DNA of 10,331 nucleotides from JAKBCQ01 sp021807585 (GCA_027325115.1 DAHWFG010000137.1:1-10331); one strand, 5' to 3'. Shown: positions 1 through 6,750, counted from the stretch's first letter. Program-made: numbers and translations. The notes: generated by a model from the letters alone, not told the origin.

Positions 1-268
1 GAACGTGCGCCGGAGCCTCGAGAATCGCCGAGGTCGAGCCCCCCGGCGCAACCCCTTCGCCGCGAACGACCGTCAAATCCGGGCGGCCCAGCCGGAATTC
101 GTCGCTCATCGTCAATTCTTGCAAATACAAGCTATCATCAATAGTGACGAAGTATTTGGGGCGAACCTGAGGCGTCAAAAACGCGGCCGCCGCGGGGATG
201 TATCGCTCATGAAAATCATGCCATATCGTTTCAAGATACGGATTCATTCCAGGAAATGGAGACGGCGT
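1..268 (-). CDS. DUF4058 family protein, 5' part only (runs off the left edge)
   Basis: Seen: the minus strand from about 268 reads (T/M)PSPFPGMNPYLE, then a stretch with YIPAAAAFLTPQVRPKYFVTI, then LGRPDLTVV; about 89 residues are visible and the frame is open at the window edge. Known: DUF4058 proteins, common in cyanobacteria and planctomycetes, begin MPSPFPGMxPYLE and contain a GRPD.xVV segment; their function is unknown. Start choice: the codon where the family has its first Met is ACG (268-266). A strong Shine-Dalgarno, AGGAAGG, lies at 282-276, 7 nt upstream of that ACG, and an in-frame TGA sits at 274-272, so no longer start exists. The next ATG (247-245, the Met of PGMNP) has no good ribosome site. 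Either the gene starts at ACG, or a point mutation destroyed the ATG and expression is reduced or shifted to 247. It is divergent from the symporter gene. Family call fairly sure; start uncertain. Confidence 0.8.
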
Positions 269-275
269 CGCTCAA

Positions 276-282
276 CCTTCCT
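276..282 (-). promoter_or_regulatory. Shine-Dalgarno AGGAAGG placed for an ACG start codon
   Basis: On the minus strand AGGAAGG is followed by 7 nt and then ACG at 268-266, the position where DUF4058 proteins normally have their initiator ATG. It is 28 nt from the internal ATG at 247, too far to serve it. The site therefore argues that translation began, or still begins, at the ACG position. Confidence 0.55.
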
Positions 283-375
283 GTAACGCGTCGACCGACG
301 GACCGATCGTCCGTGCCGAGCCTTCATCAAAGCCGATCTCGGTGGTCGCTCGCCAATCGAATCGATATCCGCGGC

Positions 376-404
376 TTCCGATCGGCCCGACGTTCATGTA
401 TAAA
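376..404 (+). promoter_or_regulatory. weak candidate promoter for the symporter gene
   Basis: TATAAA at 399-404 could be a -10 box, with TTCCGA at 376-381 as a poor -35 at 17-nt spacing. Transcription would then begin near 411, about 40 nt before the ATG at 450. This would exclude the in-frame GTG at 342 as start. Pattern only; low confidence. Confidence 0.25.
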
Positions 405-449
405 GTTGTGATTGTGCCGAGCCGAATTCCAACGGTTGGGGGTTTTAAC

Positions 450-1781
450 ATGAACTTGGACGACGATTCGATCGATCCGGTCGCGGGCGAGAGCGGCGGC
501 GAAGACGTCGAGATCGGCATGTTGGGGCTGCCGCTTTACGCGTGGGTCGTCGTCGCCGCGGTGATCGGCGTCGCTATCGGCTTATGGCTCGGCCCCAGGG
601 CGGCGCCGTTTGAGATCCCCACGAGAATCATCCTCAACGCGATCAAGGCGATCGGCACGCCTCTCGTCGTGATGGCGATCTTGAACGCGATCGTCGCGAA
701 CGAACTCCACGGTCGCCAGGCGGCTCACATGATGCTATATTATCTTCTCAATACACTGATCGCAATGCTGATCGGGATAACGCTTTGCAATACGATCAAA
801 CCCGGTCACGGCGCCGAGCTGATCGATCCGGCGCACCCGATCGCACAGCCCGCGCGCAAATCGGTCACCGAGCTGATCGTCGAACTCGTTCCCGCGAGCA
901 TCGGCGAAGCCTTTTCCAAGAACAACCTCGCCCAGCTCGTATTGATCACGCTCGCGCTTGGAATCGGCCTGGCGGGGATGCGCGATCAAGCGCGAATCAA
1001 AAAAAGCAAGTCCTTTCAAACAATCATCGATCTTCTCGATATTGGTTTTCATTTGTTGATGAAAGTATTACTTTGGATCGTCGCGATCGTCCCGCTCGCG
1101 GTTCTCGGGGTCGTCGCGTCGTCCGTGGGGCAAGACGGCTTTCACGTGTTTCGCTCGCTGGGCTGGTTTATCGTCGTCGTTCTGATCGGTTTGGGATGCC
1201 AGATCTCTTGGTATCTGGTATTGAACGCCGTGTTCGCGCGAATCTCGCCGCTTCGATTCATAAAAGCCTCGGCGAACGTATGCGCGACGGCGTTCAGCTC
1301 GTCAAGCACTGCGGCGACGATCCCCGTCACCCTCAAATCGCTCGAAAATAAGCTGGGGGTTTCCCGCGCCTCAAGCAGGCTCGCCGCCTGCGTGGGAACC
1401 AACTTCAACAACGACGGCACCGCTTTGTACCAGGCGTCCGCCGTCCTCTTCCTGGCGCAGGCGCTCGATGTCAAACTCACGACTTTCGATCAAATCCTGA
1501 TCATGATTACAACTTTGATCGCCAGCGTCGGCGCGGGGGGAATCCCTTCGGGAAGCTTCGTCACGCTGCCTTTGATCTTCGCCGCGGTCAACCTCCCGCC
1601 CGATAAAATTCCCCTGCTCCTTACGATCGATTGGTTTCTCGACCGCTGTCGTACGGTTTCCAACGTACTGGGAGATATGACGGTCGCCGTTCTGCTCGAT
1701 CTCACCGCAAGGCCGCCAAAGCAGGCTGGATCCGATTCGCTCGACTCGGACGCCGAACCGAGTCGACCCGATCCGGTCTGA
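450..1781 (+). CDS. dicarboxylate/amino-acid:cation symporter (DAACS / SLC1-like family)
   Basis: A 443-residue inner-membrane secondary transporter, expected to move acidic amino acids or C4-dicarboxylates inward with cations. Seen: hydrophobic segments throughout (first at about 28-48), the HP1 serine-rich loop SSSSTAATIP (283-292), the unwound TM7 motif NNDGTALY (320-327), an HP2-like GAGGIPSGSFVTLP, and the TM8 motif LDRCRT..NV.GD with D398, R401, T402, N405 and D409. Known: by alignment to GltPh these match D394, R397, T398, N401 and D405, the substrate and ion site; the Arg is typical of carriers of acidic substrates. Odd: the near-invariant NMDGT reads NNDGT (Met to Asn at 321). Start: ATG 450 has a GGGGG run 7-8 nt upstream; in-frame GTG 342 and ATG 396 would add non-conserved residues. 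The 3' third is overlapped antisense by the hydrolase frame. The exact substrate cannot be told. Confidence 0.93.
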   Translation: MNLDDDSIDPVAGESGGEDVEIGMLGLPLYAWVVVAAVIGVAIGLWLGPRAAPFEIPTRIILNAIKAIGTPLVVMAILNAIVANELHGRQAAHMMLYYLLNTLIAMLIGITLCNTIKPGHGAELIDPAHPIAQPARKSVTELIVELVPASIGEAFSKNNLAQLVLITLALGIGLAGMRDQARIKKSKSFQTIIDLLDIGFHLLMKVLLWIVAIVPLAVLGVVASSVGQDGFHVFRSLGWFIVVVLIGLGCQISWYLVLNAVFARISPLRFIKASANVCATAFSSSSTAATIPVTLKSLENKLGVSRASSRLAACVGTNFNNDGTALYQASAVLFLAQALDVKLTTFDQILIMITTLIASVGAGGIPSGSFVTLPLIFAAVNLPPDKIPLLLTIDWFLDRCRTVSNVLGDMTVAVLLDLTARPPKQAGSDSLDSDAEPSRPDPV

Positions 1782-2675
1782 ATCGCCGTCGCGCCGCGTC
1801 GTCCGCGAACGATCCAATATTGGATCTTCATACGAGTTGATCAGAAAATCATCAAATTTAGGCGCGTTTGCGTCGAATCGGGGTCGAAGGAATCGCGCCG
1901 AATCGTCGGCGACGGCGAAGCCTCGTCGCGCCAGGTTCTGTAAAACCTCGCTGTAAAGGTGATGCACGAGGGGAAACTCGGCGCGGAGGGCTCGGCGGCC
2001 CGGGAACATCCAGTTCATCTGCGCCAGATGATCGATCGGCCAGAACGGCAGGCGTTCGCCGAATGCATAAGCCGAATCGACAGGAACGAGACCGTCGTTC
2101 GGTCCCTCAAGGCTAAAAAGCGTTTCATATAAATTCTGGAGCGGCCAGGACACGTCGTCGAATGAAGGATCGCCGGCGATCGAAAAGCACGCGACCCCGT
2201 CGGGCTTGGGGGTCGAACGATGAAACGCGCGCGCTTTGCGGCGGGTGACGTCGACGAAGCCGTTGTGATTGAGACCCAACGCATCGAGCACGCGATAAAC
2301 CCAGCCCAGCTTTCCTTTGGCGATATCGGCGAGCGAAGTGCCGAGGTGCGGTGCGGCGATCGTCGTCAGGCTGAGAACGCGCCTCGCCCAGGAACGGTCC
2401 GTGAGCAGAAGCCGCGCGTCGAGCCCTCCCATGCTGTGCGCCACGATGTGAACGGGTTCGTCGCCGAACGCCGTGTCGATCCGCCGCGCCAGCCTTCCCG
2501 CACGCAGCTCAATCCCGGCGGTGGGGTGCACTCGAGTCACCAGCACGCGGTGCCCGAGCGACGCCAAATAACGAGGGATATCGCGGAAATACCAAACCAG
2601 CGTATACGGGCCGACGCCGATTCTGGTGAACCCGAAGAGGCCGTGAGCCAGTACAATTGGTGCTTGGAGTCGCAT
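1371..2675 (-). CDS. alpha/beta-hydrolase, triacylglycerol-lipase type, with an antisense C-terminal extension
   Basis: A likely carboxylester hydrolase related to bacterial family I lipases. Seen: oxyanion-hole region VLAHGLFGF (8-16), nucleophile elbow AHSMGG with Ser81, TTIAAPHLGTSLAD (104-117), acid motif NDGLVPVD with Asp194, and DHLAQMNW with catalytic His216, in the order Ser-Asp-His. No signal peptide is visible, so it is probably cytoplasmic unless the start is wrong. Start: ATG 2675 opens directly into the first beta strand; an in-frame TTG at 2708 would add 11 residues; neither has a clear ribosome site. The recognisable domain ends near residue 255 (about 1910). The frame then runs on to a TGA at 1373-1371, and residues 299-434 lie antisense to the symporter and are charged (R, D, E, G) with little hydrophobic content. 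Inference: the true or ancestral stop was probably earlier; a one-base shift would stop near 1842. Enzyme class confident; substrate and C-terminus are not. Confidence 0.82.
   Translation of the reverse strand: MRLQAPIVLAHGLFGFTRIGVGPYTLVWYFRDIPRYLASLGHRVLVTRVHPTAGIELRAGRLARRIDTAFGDEPVHIVAHSMGGLDARLLLTDRSWARRVLSLTTIAAPHLGTSLADIAKGKLGWVYRVLDALGLNHNGFVDVTRRKARAFHRSTPKPDGVACFSIAGDPSFDDVSWPLQNLYETLFSLEGPNDGLVPVDSAYAFGERLPFWPIDHLAQMNWMFPGRRALRAEFPLVHHLYSEVLQNLARRGFAVADDSARFLRPRFDANAPKFDDFLINSYEDPILDRSRTTRRDGDSDRIGSTRFGVRVERIGSSLLWRPCGEIEQNGDRHISQYVGNRTTAVEKPIDRKEQGNFIGREVDRGEDQRQRDEASRRDSPRADAGDQSCNHDQDLIESREFDIERLRQEEDGGRLVQSGAVVVEVGSHAGGEPA
1811..1826. repeat. perfect 16-bp palindrome between convergent genes
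   Basis: GATCCAATATTGGATC equals its own reverse complement. It lies 30 bp beyond the symporter stop, inside the hydrolase C-terminal extension. It has no spacer loop and no T-run, so it is a poor Rho-independent terminator; it could be a protein-binding site or chance in this GATC-rich DNA. Confidence 0.4.
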
Positions 2676-2937
2676 GGAACGTCGGCGCCCGTAGGTGTGT
2701 TTCGTCAAATGTCGCGGTCGTCACACACGTTGCGATCGGTCGATCAACGCGTTCAACGTCGAATCGGCGGCTCGTCGTCTTCGGTTCGAGACACGCCTTC
2801 TCTTGAGTAATTGTGGACGAAAATCGGCGGGATGCAAATTTCGCCGCGTGCCGAACGCACTTGACGTCGCCGATCCTGCCGATCAGACCGAACGGGTAAA
2901 CTGTGCGCGAACATCCTTTCCATTCGAGGCCGGGAAC

Positions 2938-3216
2938 ATGATCGTTCATGGAATTGTTCAATCCGCGGAACTCGTCGAGCAAGACGAAGACTCGGGGCGA
3001 ATCGAAATGCTCATCAAAGCGCAAGGCGTGGGCGCGGGACAACCGCGGAAATTTTTCATCCCCTACGAAACCCTCCTCGTCGACGATTCGCTCGACGTCG
3101 ATCTGATCCAGGGGCGAGCGTTCGAGGCCGAGATCACTTCCGACCCGACCGAACGGTGGATCGCCGTCTCGATCCGATTCGCAGGTCGAATGCTTAAGCC
3201 TAAAGATTATGAATAA
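2938..3216 (+). CDS. small protein of unknown function (92 residues)
   Basis: I do not recognise this protein. It begins MIVHGIVQSAELVEQ, has KFFIPYETLLVDDSLDVDLIQG in the middle and ends in MLKPKDYE. Alternating hydrophobic and polar residues suggest a small, soluble, mostly beta-strand domain, with no signal peptide, membrane segment or cysteines, and many acidic residues. Start: ATG 2938 has GAGG at 2926-2929 with an 8-nt spacer; the frame is open farther upstream to 2695 but that part is Arg/Cys-rich and not protein-like. It is divergent from the hydrolase, with about 260 bp between the two starts, and convergent with argS, so it is probably a single-gene transcript. It could be a planctomycete-specific conserved hypothetical, but that is a guess. 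I think it is real because of the ribosome site and the ordinary composition. Confidence 0.6.
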   Translation: MIVHGIVQSAELVEQDEDSGRIEMLIKAQGVGAGQPRKFFIPYETLLVDDSLDVDLIQGRAFEAEITSDPTERWIAVSIRFAGRMLKPKDYE

Positions 3217-3250
3217 CAATCATAACCGAACGTTTTGCTTGGCTCGCCGA

Positions 3251-3274
3251 GATCGAACGGCGTCGCGTTCGATC
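3251..3274. terminator. 9-bp inverted repeat between convergent genes, candidate bidirectional terminator
   Basis: GATCGAACG and CGTTCGATC form a perfect 9-bp stem around the 6-nt loop GCGTCG. The right arm covers part of the argS stop codon (3275-3273), and the left arm lies 35 bp past the stop of the 92-residue gene. Neither strand has a T-run after the stem, so it may slow transcription or protect 3' ends rather than act as a classical intrinsic terminator. Confidence 0.45.
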
Positions 3275-5126
3275 ACATCCGGTCGCGGGTCTCGATGCCC
3301 AGAATGTGAAGACCGAGCTTGAGAACCCGCGCCGTCAGATCGCAAACCGCCAGCCTCGAATCGCGTTCTTCGGGCTCGGCTTTGAGAACCGGGCGATCAT
3401 CATAAAACGTGCTGAATCGATTCGCCAAATCGAATAAATAATCGGTTAATACGTTCGCTTTCAGATCGTTCGCGGCGAGTTCAAGAGTTTCGGGCAGGCG
3501 AACGATCGCGACCGCGAGCGCGCGTTCCGACGCCGATCCGAGCGCGATCGCTGGGCCTCGCGAGCGCAGGCTTTCAACATCGATCTTCCCTTTCCGAAAG
3601 ATGCTTTGAATCCGCGCATAAGCATATTGAAGATACGCTCCGGTGGTTCCGTTCATCGCGAGCATCTTGTCCCAATCAAACACATAATCGCTTAAGCGAT
3701 TTTGCGAAAGATCGGCGTATTTGATCGCCCCCAAACCGACGACCTCGGCGACTTTTCCCCGCTCGTCATCGGACAGATCGGGGCTGTTCCGATCGACGAC
3801 GGCTCGCGCCCGCGCGACCGCCTCGTCGAGCAGCGATTCGAGCCCGACGACGTCGCCGTCGCGCGTTTTATACGGCTTCTTGTCGGCGCCGAGGATCGTC
3901 CCGAAGGCGACGTGGCGCGGGTCGGTCTCGCCGTAACCCGCCGTCGAGGCGACCGCGAAAAGCTGCTTGAAATGTTCGGACTGACGATGATCGACGACAT
4001 ATAAAACCAGGTCGGGACGCCACGTTTCGTACCGATATTTCAGCGTCGCCAGATCGGTCGTCGCATACGTGAACGCGCCGTCCGATTTTTGAACGATCAT
4101 CGGCGCTGCGCTTTCGCTCGTGAAGACGACCTTCGCCCCCTCGCTCGCGCGCGCGATCCCGCTCGCCTCCAGCTTCTCGACGGTCTCGGCGAGCATCGAA
4201 TCATAAAAACTCTCGCCGAGTTGTACGTCGAAACGAACCCCCAGACGATCGTAAATCGTTTGCAACGCCCCCAAACAATACGGCATGAAGCGTTCCCAAA
4301 GCGCGCGATTCTCGGGATCGCCGGCGTGCAGCTTGGCGGTCTCGGCGCGGCACGCCTCGGCGATCGCCCGCGATTCGGCGATCAAGCGATCAACCTCGAC
4401 GCGGGTCGCCCCCGATTCGGCCGAAAGTTTGGCGAAAAGCGAATCGGCTTCGGTCGTCCTCCCCTCCTTCTCAAGCTCAAACACCTTCTTATATCGATCC
4501 GACAGCGTCTCTCCCGGTTTGATCCGCGCCTGAGCCCACTTATACAGCCGAGCAAGCTCGCGCACCGGGTCGGCTTCAAACGCGCGATCGTCGCGTTCGT
4601 TCCTCCAACCCCATAAAATCATACCGAATTGAGCGCCCCAATCACCCAGATGATTATCACGGATAACGCGATGTCCCAATGTTTCATATAATCGCGCTAA
4701 ACATTCACCGATAACCGTCGAACGAACGTGGCCCACGTGCATCGGCTTGGCGACGTTGGGGGACGAATAATCGATCACGACGGTTTTGGGACGCAGGGCG
4801 GGCTCGATCCCCAGCCGATCGTCGGCCAAAAGCTCGCCGAGATACGCCGCAAGACGATCGTCGCGCAACCGAATGTTGATAAAACCCGGTCCCGCGATCT
4901 CGGGCTTGTTCGCCCAGGGGGAAAGATCGACCTTACCGACGACCTCGGCGGCGACTTCGCGCGGATTGACCCCGCGGCGTTTGGCGACCGCCATGCAGCC
5001 GTTCGCTTGATAATCGCCGAATTTGGGGTCCGAGATCGGCTTGACCGCCGATGCGAACGCCGACGCGTCGTTCGCGTCCGGCGCCGCCTCGAAAAACGCG
5101 GCGCGGATCCGGGCGAGGATGTTCAT
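3273..5126 (-). CDS. argS: arginine--tRNA ligase
   Basis: Class I aminoacyl-tRNA synthetase that attaches arginine to tRNA-Arg using ATP in the cytoplasm; 617 residues, slightly longer than the usual 550-600. Seen: N-terminal additional domain (about 1-90) with GDYQANGCMAVAKRRGVNPREVA; the class I HIGH motif as HVGH (130-133) within SSPNVAKPMHVGHVRST; the AQFGMILWGW region; a KMSKS-equivalent written KPYKTRDGD (about 414-422), as is normal for ArgRS where that loop is degenerate; then TTGAYLQYAYARIQSI (about 487-502) at the start of the anticodon-binding DALR domain, ending GLHILGIETRDRM, close to the family's usual C-terminus. All key parts are present. Start ATG 5126 has a GGGGGAA run about 10 nt upstream. 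It follows rsfS by 18 nt on the same strand, so the two are probably co-transcribed. Very sure of identity. Confidence 0.97.
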   Translation of the reverse strand: MNILARIRAAFFEAAPDANDASAFASAVKPISDPKFGDYQANGCMAVAKRRGVNPREVAAEVVGKVDLSPWANKPEIAGPGFINIRLRDDRLAAYLGELLADDRLGIEPALRPKTVVIDYSSPNVAKPMHVGHVRSTVIGECLARLYETLGHRVIRDNHLGDWGAQFGMILWGWRNERDDRAFEADPVRELARLYKWAQARIKPGETLSDRYKKVFELEKEGRTTEADSLFAKLSAESGATRVEVDRLIAESRAIAEACRAETAKLHAGDPENRALWERFMPYCLGALQTIYDRLGVRFDVQLGESFYDSMLAETVEKLEASGIARASEGAKVVFTSESAAPMIVQKSDGAFTYATTDLATLKYRYETWRPDLVLYVVDHRQSEHFKQLFAVASTAGYGETDPRHVAFGTILGADKKPYKTRDGDVVGLESLLDEAVARARAVVDRNSPDLSDDERGKVAEVVGLGAIKYADLSQNRLSDYVFDWDKMLAMNGTTGAYLQYAYARIQSIFRKGKIDVESLRSRGPAIALGSASERALAVAIVRLPETLELAANDLKANVLTDYLFDLANRFSTFYDDRPVLKAEPEERDSRLAVCDLTARVLKLGLHILGIETRDRM

Positions 5127-5144
5127 CGCGGCGAAATTCCCCCG

Positions 5145-5681
5145 TCAGGCGCCCGCCGCGCCCGATTTAAGATCGAGCGGAAGTCGCGGAGCGTCCCCCC
5201 AAACCCCTTCAATTTCATAATATTTTCGCATCTCTTCGGTAAAAAGATGAACGACAAAATCGCCGTAATCCATCAGCACCCAGCTACCTTCTTCGATCCC
5301 CTCGATGCCGAGCTTGTATTCCTTGCGTTTTTTCATCTCTTGATCAATTTCGATCGCGATCGCGTTACCTTGCCTGCGGGCCGCGACGGTCGCCACGACG
5401 AAGAAATCGACGATCGAACTCACCGATCGCAGGTCGAGGACGAGGATATCGCGGGCTCGATTATCGGCGGCGATCTGGGCGCAAAGCATCGAAAGCTCTT
5501 GGGCGCGTTCGACCCGCTCGGGGTGAGCGCGATCGACCGCGCCGGCGGGTACGACGTCTTGCGCATCGCGCTCGCTCTTGCGCGGCGCATCGTCGAGTTT
5601 CGGCGATCGGGTCGCGGAAGCGGGACGCTTCATCGAAGGTGAGGAAAGTGGGATTCGAGGACTAGGTCGCTCTGCCGTCAT
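5145..5681 (-). CDS. rsfS: ribosomal silencing factor RsfS (Iojap family) with N-terminal extension
   Basis: RsfS binds ribosomal protein uL14 on the large subunit and blocks joining of the subunits, lowering translation in stationary phase or starvation. Seen in the 178-residue product: DILVLDLRSVSSIVDFFVVAT (78-98), RRQGNAIAIEIDQEMKK, EGSWVLMDYGDFVVHLF (131-147) and YYEIEGVWGDAPR (154-166), all family hallmarks. Typical RsfS is 105-120 residues, so about 55 residues at the N-terminus are extra; they are rich in Pro, Ser, Arg and Lys and probably disordered. Start: ATG 5681 has a weak GGAA about 9 nt upstream; ATG 5633 (a 162-residue product) has no ribosome site and is the main alternative. 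The frame stays open to 6065, but upstream of 5681 it does not look like protein. It is the first gene of the rsfS-argS pair; its promoter must lie in the gap upstream. Confidence 0.9.
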   Translation of the reverse strand: MTAERPSPRIPLSSPSMKRPASATRSPKLDDAPRKSERDAQDVVPAGAVDRAHPERVERAQELSMLCAQIAADNRARDILVLDLRSVSSIVDFFVVATVAARRQGNAIAIEIDQEMKKRKEYKLGIEGIEEGSWVLMDYGDFVVHLFTEEMRKYYEIEGVWGDAPRLPLDLKSGAAGA

Positions 5682-5906
5682 GCGCGGGTTCCGAGAAAAA
5701 AAGGTCGATCGGCCTGCCGATCGCGGCGAATTGGGCTTCAAGAATCGGTCAAAGCCTCGCGTGCGATTCGGAAGATCATCGAAGGCGGGACACCACCCGA
5801 TGAGGACGGGTTCGACCTCGATTGCTCCATGATACCGAAAAACCGATCGCTTGCCTATCCGCCGCGGGGGGCTTCTCGGAGCGTTCCCCATGATGGATTC
5901 GATTCC

Positions 5907-5984
5907 CGTGAGTCTTGAAGTCTGTGTTTCAAAAGACGGGGGTGTCGTTTTGTAACACCCCGGGCCTTTTGGTTTGAATGGAGT
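5907..5984 (+). repeat. dispersed direct repeat, copy A
   Basis: Shares with copy B (6576-6654) the exact core GGGGTGTCGTTTTGT (5939-5953). Over 5939-5984 I count 38 of 46 identical bases without gaps, and looser similarity (GTGAGT, TGTGTxTCA) to the left with a one-base indel. The core is part of a stem-loop: GGGGTGT pairs with ACACCCC (7 bp) around CGTTTTGTA. It does not sit in an intact gene. Confidence 0.7.
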
Positions 5985-6099
5985 GGATGCGATTGACTTC
6001 GACGGCTCGCGATGTGAAAATAGATGAGAATACGACGACGCCGAAGAAAATCCAAACGAGATCAATCGATCGTTTCGCTTTCATGCGGGAATCGTTTTC

Positions 6100-6216
6100 A
6101 TGAACCGAACCAAAGAGACGTTCGTCATCGACGGAATCCTTGAACCTCTCAGTCGTTATTTCGACGCCGAGTCGGCGAGACGATTGATCGAGTTCGAGAT
6201 CCCCCGGGAAATTTAG
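6100..6216 (+). pseudogene. truncated small-protein gene (38 codons)
   Basis: ATG 6100 to TAG 6216 reads MNRTKETFVIDGILEPLSRY, then FDAESARRLIEFEIPREI. GGGA lies 9 nt before the ATG. From memory, planctomycetes carry many small proteins of about 70-80 residues that start with an ILEPLSRCLDAESARRLxxxRID-like segment, continue with a charged ELAERANEG.LTxEE part, and often sit upstream of an HNH-endonuclease gene; that link is recollection, not something visible here. Here the reading frame stops where the second half should begin, and none of the three frames downstream (to about 6300) resembles it. I therefore read it as a relic that lost its 3' half and any partner gene. It could instead be a genuine short peptide. 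Confidence 0.4.
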
Positions 6217-6532
6217 GTAATTTTCCATGAACATGTGAGGGAGGAATTTGGACCAACCTGAACGCACAAACTCACTGAATTCAGAAACCCGGAAACCGAC
6301 TTTCTTGAGGTTTTGTCGTCGTCGATTAAACCCGGAATTAGCAAGCGATTCAATCACATTTTTTTCGGTTTTGTTGAAAGAGACGATCAACGCGTTCGCC
6401 GATACGAAAACGATCCCCTCGACCCCCAAGCCCAATGTGATCGGGCGCTTCTAAATTCGCGTAAGCGGCCGCTGATTAGATTACCGCCTGAGAGAGGACG
6501 ATTCGTTCATTTGGTAATAGGTAATGCCGAAT

Positions 6533-6560
6533 GAGACGCCCGAGAAATCTTGGGTGTCTC
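6533..6560 (+). repeat. 12-bp hairpin with A-rich tetraloop
   Basis: The left arm GAGACGCCCGAG pairs with CTTGGGTGTCTC over 12 bp around the loop AAAT. Two pairs are G-U if the plus strand is transcribed and would be A-C mismatches on the minus strand, so the fold favours plus-strand RNA. No T-run follows, so it is not a standard terminator. It lies 16 bp before repeat copy B. Confidence 0.5.
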
Positions 6561-6575
6561 GTCCCAGGAGTTAGG

Positions 6576-6654
6576 GTGAGTTCCAGCAGAGTTTGTGTCT
6601 CATAATATGGGGTGTCGTTTTGTGACACCGCGGGCCATTCGCTTTGAATCGAGG
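6576..6654 (+). repeat. dispersed direct repeat, copy B
   Basis: Second copy of the repeat at 5907-5984, same orientation, about 670 bp away. The core stem here is GGTGTC / GACACC (6 bp) around GTTTTGT. Relative to copy A an A-to-G change restores an inner C-G pair, while a C-to-G change breaks an outer pair, so the pairing is only partly conserved. Confidence 0.7.
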
Positions 6655-6750
6655 GGCTGTTCGGAATCTCCCGCACCCCGATCTCGGTTTGCTGCGCGGA
6701 CTTCAGATCCCGATCATCAGAAACGCCGGATCGACCTACCAATTATTACA

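Noticed and set aside
5..286. A 93-codon plus-strand frame at the left edge
   Set aside because: Arg-rich shadow of the DUF4058 frame on the other strand.
3217..3250. A classical Rho-independent terminator after the 92-residue gene
   Set aside because: The only T-run nearby (TTTT in cgttttgc, about 3230) is not preceded by a stable stem; the clear stem at 3251-3274 is not followed by T residues.
5929..6435. A 168-codon minus-strand frame in the gap, with an internal hydrophobic segment after an ATG at 6084
   Set aside because: No ribosome site, no recognised motif, it ends inside the repeat, and it conflicts with the more protein-like plus-strand ORF at 6100-6216. Kept only as a note in the gap entry.
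6248..6454. Plus-strand frame starting at TTG after GGGAGGAA
   Set aside because: The spacing between the purine run and TTG is only about 3 nt, and the 68-residue translation resembles nothing; probably chance.
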